DNA of 21,276 nucleotides from NCBI GenBank assembly GCA_023412975.1, contig JAEZRB010000260.1:1-21276 (forward strand). The letters are read 5' to 3'. The translations under genes were made by a program, and so were the position numbers. Within the stretch, counting starts at the first letter, position 1. The number at the start of each line of letters is the position of its first letter. Positions 14,843 through 21,276 of the stretch are shown piece after piece. The notes beneath the pieces were generated by a model. That model worked only from the letters and a program-made list of their open reading frames with translations, was not told the DNA's origin and did no database searches. This stretch comes from Bacteroidota bacterium. GTDB taxonomy: Bacteria > Bacteroidota > Bacteroidia > Chitinophagales > Chitinophagaceae.

Positions 14843-16335
14843 TCAATACAATTGACGTTTATGGTGTATATAAATTGAAAAAATAGGTTGAGGCCTAAAA
14901 TAGGCCAATAATCGTTTAAACAAAGGCTTTATTAGGCATTTCCCCATTTCGAGAACCATGGTTTGTGCCAATATCGGTGTGTGCTTTAATAACTTCTTGA
15001 TATTATAAGCCGTTGCTGATAACGTCATACATTTATTTGCCTGCGCGAGCCCTTTTGTATTCACTTTTCTCATTCCAAAGTAATTTATAAGACTGCCAAT
15101 AACGGGTTCAATGGTGGCCTGCCGCTTTTTCATTAAGATTCTTGCTTTTTTGGTTTGCATTCGTACATGCATTCTTTCATAATAAGGGCGGTCTGTGGTA
15201 TCTCTAAGCACCGTTTCGTTGTTTTTGTAGCTGGGACATTTATCTTTAAAGGACATTCTTTACATTCTTTTCTGCTTATTCGGTACTCTTTATTGTAAAT
15301 CCCTGGAGATATTTCGTATGTTCCTTTATAAACTACTTGCTTATTATTCAGGCAAGTGTAGTAGTCACCCTCCTTGTTATAAATAAATCCCGGTTTTTCA
15401 TATACAAACTGCCCCCTGTTAGGAATGTAACCAGTAATGTTGTTGTCTTCTAACGCCTTAAGGGACTCACCGCTGCTGAAACCCTTATCTGCAATGATTT
15501 CTTCCACCTGGATGCCATTTTGATTCATCGTTTCTATCAAACTTTCAATCACAGCGGGTAGACATTGGGAGTCTCTTTGGTTGGCCTCAAAAGCCTGGAT
15601 ATGAGTAATTACATGCGAAGCTGTATCAACACTTACCTCTCCCAGGTAGTTGAGAGCAGTAGCCTTCCCGGGTTTAACAGACATCTTTGCATCTGGATCT
15701 GATGGACTATAGTGGGTTTTGTTTTTAGGATTTTTCTTCGGTGCAAGCGCATCGTACTCTCTTGGACGATTTTGGTTAATGTCCACTAAAGGGACATTAG
15801 CTTCCTCCAGGTTTGAATTCAACTCTTCAGTGAAGTCAACCGCATCAGTAAGGATTTCACGTTCAACTAAACTATCCAGCGATGCATTGGCTTTTACATA
15901 CACGCCATCCACAGCTTGCCTTCTGCCAGCGACCATGCCTTTCTCTATACATTGCTTTAAAACTGTCCTGAACACTTCGGTAAACACTTCCTGCCCATAT
16001 AATTGTCTAGTCCTGCTAAGTGTACTGTGCCAGGGAAGCTCTTCATCTAGATTATAACCAAGAAAATACAGGATATCTAACCGCATTTTAGCTGTATTGA
16101 TAATACGCCTGTCACTATTCAGATTTTCAAGATATCCTATCAGCATCAGTTTCATAAACACGACAGGGTCCACGCTTTTTTGTCCTTCCTTACCATAGTA
16201 ATCAGCAGTTCGTTTATATAAAAACTTAAAATCAATCACATCATTCAGCCGCCGATATAAATTGTCTTCCGGAAGGTGGTCAGAAAGCTGGAAACTCACA
16301 AAAAGTTTCTCCTGGTATTGCTTTTTTCCTTGCAT
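14843..16335 (-). CDS. IS1182-family DDE transposase, split by a -1 frameshift
   Basis: Frame 1 runs from the ATG at 16335 (an upstream TTG at 16353 is less likely) to 15133 and contains the N-terminal transposase domain (FQLSDHLPEDNLYRRLND), the first catalytic Asp (AVDGVYVKANAS) and the second (IIADKGFSSG). Frame 2 (to 14843) carries ATIEPVIGSLINYFGMRK with the catalytic Glu. Neither frame alone has a complete DDE triad. The frames join at T-TTA-AAG (minus strand, 15250-15244). A -1 shift there gives ...KECPLK-DKCPSYKN..., restoring the Cys-rich motif and a product of about 497 residues, the normal family length. The join is either a programmed frameshift or a 1-nt loss that inactivated the gene. 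The region reads cleanly on both sides with no other damage. Confidence 0.85.
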
Positions 16336-16392
16336 TCCGTAAAATAAAAACAAATTAAAACCGATGTATTTTTAGATATCCACTACCTGTGA

Positions 16393-16409
16393 GTTGCGCA
16401 ACAGCCACT
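16393..16409. repeat. IS terminal inverted repeat, right
   Basis: GTTGCGCAACAGCCACT, the exact reverse complement of the left terminal repeat. It lies 58 nt upstream of the transposase ATG, so the transposase promoter must lie in or next to it. Confidence 0.85.
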
Positions 16410-16413
16410 TGAT

Positions 16414-16425
16414 GCAAAAAAGTAG
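16414..16425. repeat. Right half of the palindromic target of the insertion sequence
   Basis: GCAAAAAAGTAG is the exact inverted partner of 14771-14782. The following bases CAAAAAAGATCAAGG continue the motif, and ATCAAGG would pair with CCTTGAT of the restored site. Confidence 0.65.
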
Positions 16426-16438
16426 CAAAAAAGATCAA

Positions 16439-16616
16439 GGCTTCAGAAAAATGGCTAAAAATTACTTCGTAAGCCTGTCGCCGGCGAACTCGCTCCTGGA
16501 TTGCATTTGAGTGTTAGCTAATCTGCGCTCGAATCCCGATAGCCATCGGGACCGCTCCCTTACGCTGCGTAAGACGGCTTACTCCGTAATTTTTTTAACG
16601 CTATTTTTCTGAGGCC
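16439..16616. repeat. Palindromic, hairpin-rich intergenic element
   Basis: Arms at 16439-16475 and 16576-16616 are imperfect inverted repeats of about 37-41 nt (shared blocks include CAGAAAAAT, AAAAATTAC and GTAAGCC). They enclose about 100 nt with three further self-complementary parts: TCGCCGGCGA (16478-16487), CCCGAT-agcc-ATCGGG (16535-16550) and CTTACG-ctg-CGTAAG (16559-16573). No protein is encoded. It resembles a MITE- or REP-like repeat and directly follows the IS target palindrome, of which it may be a part. Confidence 0.7.
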
Positions 16617-16694
16617 AGGTTTTCCCCGGACAACAATGATATGTAATTGGGAATTTGTAGAACCATTCATTACTTTCAGAAGATGCCATCGGTA

Positions 16695-17945
16695 TTATCC
16701 GAACCGTTCAACTGCAAAAGGACGAAGATCTACGCTGGTTTTCTTTTCATCAACCAGTTCACCAACCAGTCTGCCGGTTCCTGCTCCGAGGCTAAGCCCG
16801 ATCATGGCATGACCCGTTGCAACCACCACATTGTTGTAGCTGCTGATACGGCCGATATAAGGTAATCCATCTGCTGAACAAGGACGATATCCATACCATA
16901 TTCTGTCATTGGGAGGCATGGCAATATCAAACTGCGGGATAAACCTTTTCACCGCATTTAATATCCCTTCTACTCGATGATACCTCGGCGGCGTATTGGT
17001 AGGTACTACTTCCATAGTTCCACCAAAACGAATCTTATTACCATCCATGGGTGTGATAGCAACCCTACCTTCCATTAACACCGCAGGGTGGTTCATTTTA
17101 TAAGGTGAGTCTTCTAAAGTGACAGAATAACCACGCCCAGGCATCATAGGGATCCTGGTACCGAGCATTGCTGTAACCTGGCGACTCCAGGCACCTGTTG
17201 CAATGACGATCTCATCCGCATCGTAAGAATTCTTTGCTGTGATGACTTTGGTAATACGATTGGTTTGCTTTTCAAATCCCTTCACTTCTTCATTTGCGAT
17301 AAACTTTACACCGCGCTGACGAAGTAGGTTATACAGGCCAGTCATTAATTTATTGGGATAAAGATGCGCATCACATTTAAAAATGATCGCACCCAGGGCA
17401 TTCAACTTGATCTGTGGTTCCAGTTGTTGCAGTTCATCATAACTAAGCAACTCCGTATCGAGCCCGAGGGATTTTGCTTTTTCAACAATATGATGCGCAT
17501 GTTCGCCGACGGCTTCGGTTTGAAAAACTTCTAATAAGCCCTTATGCTCATATGCGAAATCGAAATCCGGCAACTCGGTCCATCTTTTATATTCCTGCTG
17601 GCTCAGCAACGCAATATCACGAAGTGGCACAGCGGCAGCTTCCACTTTTTTATGCTTTGCAGCCCTCATGAACTTAAACCCCCAGTCCACCAGGGAACCG
17701 TTAAGCGATGGCTGCACATAAAAAGGACTGCGTGAGTTGAACATCCACTTTATTCCTTTCCATACGATACCGGGTGTTGCCAACGGAATAAAATGACTGG
17801 GACAGACATAGCCTGCATTACCATAAGAACAGTTATCGGAAAAATCACCTTTATCAATTACAGTCACCTGGTGACCTGATTGCTGAAGATAAAAAGCGGA
17901 ACTCAAACCCATGATACCTCCGCCAATAACAACCACATTTTTCAC
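16695..17945 (-). CDS. FAD-dependent D-amino-acid dehydrogenase, probable D-hydroxyproline dehydrogenase
   Basis: This is a 416-residue DAO/DadA-family flavoprotein. The dinucleotide-binding motif VVVIGGGIMGLSSAFYLQQS is at residues 4-23 (GGGIMG 8-13), with a further FAD contact near EIVIATGAWS and the closing motif GHAMIGLSLGAGTGRLVGEL. The family oxidises D-amino acids to imino acids and passes electrons to quinone or another acceptor. With a 4-hydroxyproline 2-epimerase two genes upstream, the likely substrate is cis-4-hydroxy-D-proline. The start is GTG at 17945: an in-frame TAA lies five codons upstream, and the next ATG would delete the FAD motif. It is the last gene of this operon in the window; the deaminase and semialdehyde dehydrogenase needed to finish the pathway are not seen here. 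General D-amino-acid use is the alternative. Confidence 0.82.
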   Translation of the reverse strand: MKNVVVIGGGIMGLSSAFYLQQSGHQVTVIDKGDFSDNCSYGNAGYVCPSHFIPLATPGIVWKGIKWMFNSRSPFYVQPSLNGSLVDWGFKFMRAAKHKKVEAAAVPLRDIALLSQQEYKRWTELPDFDFAYEHKGLLEVFQTEAVGEHAHHIVEKAKSLGLDTELLSYDELQQLEPQIKLNALGAIIFKCDAHLYPNKLMTGLYNLLRQRGVKFIANEEVKGFEKQTNRITKVITAKNSYDADEIVIATGAWSRQVTAMLGTRIPMMPGRGYSVTLEDSPYKMNHPAVLMEGRVAITPMDGNKIRFGGTMEVVPTNTPPRYHRVEGILNAVKRFIPQFDIAMPPNDRIWYGYRPCSADGLPYIGRISSYNNVVVATGHAMIGLSLGAGTGRLVGELVDEKKTSVDLRPFAVERFG

Positions 17946-18048
17946 TGCCTGAAAATTTTAGCTTATTCGATTTTGAGTCCGCGAAGCTATTACTATATCT
18001 CCATTATTTTTATGAGCAAAGGTATTTTCCAGGTCTAACCCGGATAAA

Positions 18049-20400
18049 TTATGATTTTCTCAATATTCTCGGGCTAAACACCCTACCGGCTGTTCGTTTT
18101 GGATGGGCTTGTATTTTGACGACAATCTTTGACTTTCCACGGGTGAGTTCAGGCGGGATGGCATATTCAACATCTATGAACCTTCCAGGTTCGCCACCTT
18201 TCAATTCCTGCGTAGCGATCTTTGTTTCATCCACCAGTATGTCGAATGCCCTGCCCCTGTCATCGCCCAGGTAGGATAAGAGAAGAATCATATCCTCGTC
18301 CGGCAATACTTTCATTTCAAAAGAAAAATACCCACCATTGCGCACTTCACGCCCTCCACGTCCAAGGGCGATCTCTGTAAAAGACTGTTCAGTAGCCTGC
18401 AATTTGTGATCTCTTTCCGGCTGCATCTCTCCTAGTCGCATGATGTCCACCGTTCGCTCTTCCAACTGACGTTGCTTTATTTTTTCAGCCTCAAAAGCTT
18501 CCTTCCGTGCCGCCCATTTTTCATGGGTAAAATAATCCCAGTATACATTGTAATGCTGGTCGTAGGTTTTATAAAAGGGCTTTAAAAAGACGTCGGATGG
18601 CTGTGAAGCTGTAACCACAAACTCAAGTGGTCCCGAAACCGGCTTTACCCAGTCTGTAATTTTCTTATTGTCAGTCAGTAAAACTGGTGCGCCATAAATT
18701 GGATCAGTCATTTCTTTTCCTAACTGACCTGCCAAGACAACAGGTCCATACAGGAACGCAATTCGATCGCTGTTGTCAGGCATCGACTCCGTATACAAGG
18801 ACATCGGGAAACGAATGTCGATGTTATCATCATTCTTCCATACCCGGCTAATATTCAAATATCCATTTTCATCAGCACTGGTTTCCGTCTTCACACCATT
18901 GATCCGAACCTCTGGTTGATCATTCGTCCAGCGAGGACGTCGTACACGTATCGTAAACTGTTTGTTTGTTTTAGTATTAATGGTCAGGCTGGTTTGTGGA
19001 CGCTCGGGGAAACTATTGGCCTGTGTGATCGTCACGTTTTTTTCCTTCCATTTTAATTGAGAAGGGATAAACAGGTTTACATATAAACCGCCATCTGCAC
19101 CTTCAAAATAAATGCTTTCGCCGTACTTCGAATGGTTCTCAATACCGGTGCCTACACAACAGGTAAACGAATGGAACTTTCTACTGAAATCCTTTTTGCC
19201 ACCCATTCGCAGTGGAACAAAATAACACATCATACCCGTCTCCGGGTTTTGCGAGGCAAGGATATGGTTGTACAGGGCTCTTTCATAGTAATCAAACAAT
19301 CGGCTATCGGCATGCCAGCTAAACAAGTGCCTTGTAAGTTTTAGCATATTATGCGTGTTGCAGGTCTCAGCCGTATTATCACTCAGTCTTGCATTTAATG
19401 AATCCGGTGCACCGCAGTATTCATAATTGCTATTGCCACCGATCACATAGCTGTGATGCCTGGTCATGGTGGTCCAGAAAAAAGAGGCGATGGTACTGTC
19501 CCGGCCATTTCCCGTGAGGGAATATTGACGAGCGCTGCCAATGGCTTTTGGCACCTGGGTATTGGCATGCTTGCCCGGCATAGGGTCGATTCTCTTCGAT
19601 AAAGGTTCCATTACAAAATTGTCGAAGAACCTATAAGAGAGATCCAGGTATTTTTTTTTACCTGTAATACTATAGATATTAGCCAGTACATCATTCATAC
19701 CACCAAATTCACAACGCACCATCTTATCGATTTGTTCCTGTGTCAAATGTCCGATGGTATTGTAAACCCAATCGGCCATTTTCGTAACCAGGGCAAGAGA
19801 TTTTTTATTACCGCAATAATAATAGGCATCCACCAATCCTGACATTACTTTGTGTATATTATACCAGGGAGCCCATCCACCATTTAGATCAAACCCACCC
19901 GACCTGATCTCGCCTCTTGCCAACTGACCCCAGATGGAATCTTCATTGGGGATCGCACCAATATAACCCGTGCCCCTTGCCTGCTGGCAACGTTCGAATT
20001 CCGTCGTGATATAATCAACAATATCTTTGAATCGTTTTTCGCCGGTCGACGCATACATCATGGCGCATGCAGACAAATAATGTCCCATTGTATGGCCGGA
20101 CAATCCTTCCGACTCCCATCCTCCATACACCGAATCTTTCACTGGCAAACCGGCATTCTTATGAAACCGGTGAAGAAGACGATCAGGGCTTATTTCCAGG
20201 AGATATGCCGAATCCCTCGACATCGCATTTCTAAATGGGCTCCCATCGAGCAGCCTGACGTCTGCAAGATTGAAGGCGTATGCTTTGATAGCCGCCACCG
20301 GCTTTACTTTAATCAGCGGGTTATTCTTTTCATGTAAAATGTTCTGCGCAGCCAGCAGGATTGGGAAAAGGCTGTATACAAACAGAAAATGTTTTTTCAT
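18049..20400 (-). CDS. Exported GH127-type beta-L-arabinofuranosidase (DUF1680 family)
   Basis: This is a 783-residue protein. A signal peptide (MKKHFLFVYSLFPILLAAQ) is followed by the DUF1680 (alpha/alpha)6 barrel, beta-sandwich parts and extra C-terminal domains (segment DPIYGAPVLLTD onward, then GGREVRNGGYFSFEMKVLPD). Residues matching the characterised Bifidobacterium HypBA1 site are visible: Glu327 (NSNYEYCG, probable acid/base), Glu345 and Cys347 (NTAETCNTHNM), and Cys414-Cys415 (FTCCVGTG). That set is Zn-bound, with one Cys acting as nucleophile. HypBA1 cleaves beta-1,2-linked arabinofuranose from hydroxyproline-linked oligosaccharides; related family GH146 acts on arabinan, and GH127 versus GH146 cannot be settled by eye. 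It begins 15 nt after the hydroxyproline epimerase, which supports a hydroxyproline-arabinoside substrate. Confidence 0.87.
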   Translation of the reverse strand: MKKHFLFVYSLFPILLAAQNILHEKNNPLIKVKPVAAIKAYAFNLADVRLLDGSPFRNAMSRDSAYLLEISPDRLLHRFHKNAGLPVKDSVYGGWESEGLSGHTMGHYLSACAMMYASTGEKRFKDIVDYITTEFERCQQARGTGYIGAIPNEDSIWGQLARGEIRSGGFDLNGGWAPWYNIHKVMSGLVDAYYYCGNKKSLALVTKMADWVYNTIGHLTQEQIDKMVRCEFGGMNDVLANIYSITGKKKYLDLSYRFFDNFVMEPLSKRIDPMPGKHANTQVPKAIGSARQYSLTGNGRDSTIASFFWTTMTRHHSYVIGGNSNYEYCGAPDSLNARLSDNTAETCNTHNMLKLTRHLFSWHADSRLFDYYERALYNHILASQNPETGMMCYFVPLRMGGKKDFSRKFHSFTCCVGTGIENHSKYGESIYFEGADGGLYVNLFIPSQLKWKEKNVTITQANSFPERPQTSLTINTKTNKQFTIRVRRPRWTNDQPEVRINGVKTETSADENGYLNISRVWKNDDNIDIRFPMSLYTESMPDNSDRIAFLYGPVVLAGQLGKEMTDPIYGAPVLLTDNKKITDWVKPVSGPLEFVVTASQPSDVFLKPFYKTYDQHYNVYWDYFTHEKWAARKEAFEAEKIKQRQLEERTVDIMRLGEMQPERDHKLQATEQSFTEIALGRGGREVRNGGYFSFEMKVLPDEDMILLLSYLGDDRGRAFDILVDETKIATQELKGGEPGRFIDVEYAIPPELTRGKSKIVVKIQAHPKRTAGRVFSPRILRKS

Positions 20401-20415
20401 GGCAGATATAATTTA

Positions 20416-21276
20416 TCAGATCACCTGGAATCCGTGTGCATAGGGATCATCGTCATCGATCCGGATCGTATTGTAACCGTACACGATCGCCCAGCCTTCT
20501 ATTGATGGTATGATGGCTTTGCGGTCACCGATGGATGTTTCTTCTTCGATTCGACCGATAAATTGGGAACCGATGATGCTCTCATGAACAAATTCATCGC
20601 CTTTCTTCAATTTTCCTTTCGCATACCACTGAGCCATTCGTGACGAAGTACCGGTGCCACAGGGCGAACGATCAATCGCTTTGTCGCCATAGAATACGGC
20701 GTTACGCGCAGTTGCCGCAGGTGAAATGGTTTTACCCGTCCACAATAAATGACTCAATCCCCGGATATGCTCATTTTCGGGATGAATAAAACTGTATTTA
20801 GCGTTAAGTTGTTTCCTGCACTCTCGACTCCACGCGATAAGCTGCTCCGCATTATAGTTTTCGAGCCCGGGAAAATTTTCCTGTGGATCCACGATCGCAT
20901 AAAAGTTGCCACCGTACGCTACATCCACCTTAAGCTTTCCTAGATCGGGACAATCCAGTTCCAGTCCCTCCGCGTATAAAAATGACTTTACGTTGGTGAG
21001 CTTTACAGATTTTACTTTTTTTCCTTCCTGACGGTATTCAACCAACACGAGACCGGCAGGTGTTTCCAGCCGGAGTCTGCCAGGTGTTTTCGGTACGATC
21101 AGGCCTTCTTCAATAGCAATGGTAACAGTGCCGATGGTACCATGACCACACATCGGCAGGCAGCCACTGGTTTCTATAAATAAAACACCCGCATCATTCT
21201 GCTGATCATGTGGGGGAAAAAGGATACTGCCGCTCATCATATCATGGCCGCGGGGTTCAAACATCAGTCCCTTGCG
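20416..21276 (-). CDS. 4-hydroxyproline 2-epimerase (proline racemase family), 5' end beyond right edge
   Basis: This is a partial gene: 286 codons are present, and the frame is open through the window edge (reading RKGL before the internal Met at 21264), so about 50 N-terminal residues are missing and that Met is not the start. Both catalytic cysteines are present: CLPMCGHGTIG and DRSPCGTGTSS. Two Cys distinguish epimerases/racemases from the Cys-to-Thr trans-3-hydroxyproline dehydratases. The segment RKGLMFEPRGHDMMSG is typical of 4-hydroxyproline epimerases. The reaction interconverts trans-4-hydroxy-L-proline and cis-4-hydroxy-D-proline in the cytosol. The product is the expected substrate of the FAD dehydrogenase encoded in the same operon. 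Proline racemase is the alternative but fits the context less well. Confidence 0.88.
   Translation of the reverse strand, partial: RKGLMFEPRGHDMMSGSILFPPHDQQNDAGVLFIETSGCLPMCGHGTIGTVTIAIEEGLIVPKTPGRLRLETPAGLVLVEYRQEGKKVKSVKLTNVKSFLYAEGLELDCPDLGKLKVDVAYGGNFYAIVDPQENFPGLENYNAEQLIAWSRECRKQLNAKYSFIHPENEHIRGLSHLLWTGKTISPAATARNAVFYGDKAIDRSPCGTGTSSRMAQWYAKGKLKKGDEFVHESIIGSQFIGRIEEETSIGDRKAIIPSIEGWAIVYGYNTIRIDDDDPYAHGFQVI

Larger units (their letters stand above)
14787..16409 (-). mobile_element. IS1182-type insertion sequence, about 1623 bp
   Basis: The element is bounded by perfect 17-bp terminal inverted repeats AGTGGCTGTTGCGCAAC (14787-14803, and as reverse complement at 16393-16409), each containing the palindrome GTTGCGCAAC. 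It carries one transposase reading frame pair on the minus strand. TG dinucleotides directly abut both ends (14785-14786 and 16410-16411), a possible 2-bp target duplication. It separates the symporter gene from the hydroxyproline/arabinofuranosidase operon and interrupts neither. Confidence 0.85.

Noticed and set aside
14843..15256. A separate small gene at the 3' end of the insertion sequence
   Set aside because: It continues the transposase: it carries the catalytic Glu motif and the rest of the Cys-rich motif, and its apparent ATG lies out of frame within the upstream part.
16336..16353. TTG start extending the transposase by six residues
   Set aside because: The ATG at 16335 is preceded by a purine-rich ACGGA and gives the usual family N-terminus.
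14771..16425. Taking the full 33-bp imperfect inverted repeat as the ends of the insertion sequence
   Set aside because: The perfect 17-bp repeats define a normal element; the outer 12-bp arms form a palindrome with each other when the element is removed, so they fit target sequence better.

Overview
The window looks like an accessory carbohydrate and amino-acid utilisation region from a Bacteroidetes chromosome, most likely Chitinophagaceae or a close relative. The grounds are a SusC/SusD outer-membrane pair, a lipoprotein signal on SusD, DUF1080, GH127-type and S1 sulfatase families that are abundant in this phylum, AT-rich leaders with little Shine-Dalgarno signal, and a TAnnTTTG-like promoter element. 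The taxon is inferred from family content only. No tRNA, rRNA or CRISPR array was seen.

Region 1 (1-7530) is a sialic-acid type locus. A divergent FadR-subfamily GntR regulator (+) faces a minus-strand operon: SusC-like transporter, SusD-like lipoprotein, N-acetylneuraminate lyase (nanA) and a kelch-type N-acetylneuraminate epimerase (nanM-like, cut by the left edge). An 8+8 bp inverted repeat directly upstream of susC is a good candidate operator for the regulator. An intrinsic terminator lies between susD and nanA and probably lowers expression of the intracellular genes relative to the outer-membrane pair.

Region 2 (7655-14627) looks like a set for sulfated N-acetylhexosamines. On the minus strand, in transcription order, are a formylglycine-generating enzyme lipoprotein, a DUF1080 protein, an exported S1 sulfatase with the CxPSR modification site, and an N-acetylhexosamine 1-kinase (NahK-like). 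Divergent on the + strand is an FHS-family (FucP/GluP/NagP-like) sugar symporter. A shared 13-bp LacI-type operator lies upstream of both the sulfatase and the symporter. The 860-bp gap between the divergent genes carries two copies of a structured repeat of about 150 bp.

Region 3 (14628-16694) holds an IS1182-type insertion sequence of about 1.62 kb. Its transposase is split by a -1 frameshift at a slippery heptamer. The element sits in the loop of a palindrome and is followed by a large palindromic, hairpin-rich repeat.

Region 4 (16695-21276) is a minus-strand operon: 4-hydroxyproline 2-epimerase (5' end beyond the right edge), an exported GH127-type beta-L-arabinofuranosidase and a D-amino-acid (D-hydroxyproline) dehydrogenase. 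The combination suggests that arabinose removal from hydroxyproline-rich plant glycoproteins is coupled to catabolism of the hydroxyproline itself. That is the most interesting functional hypothesis in the window.
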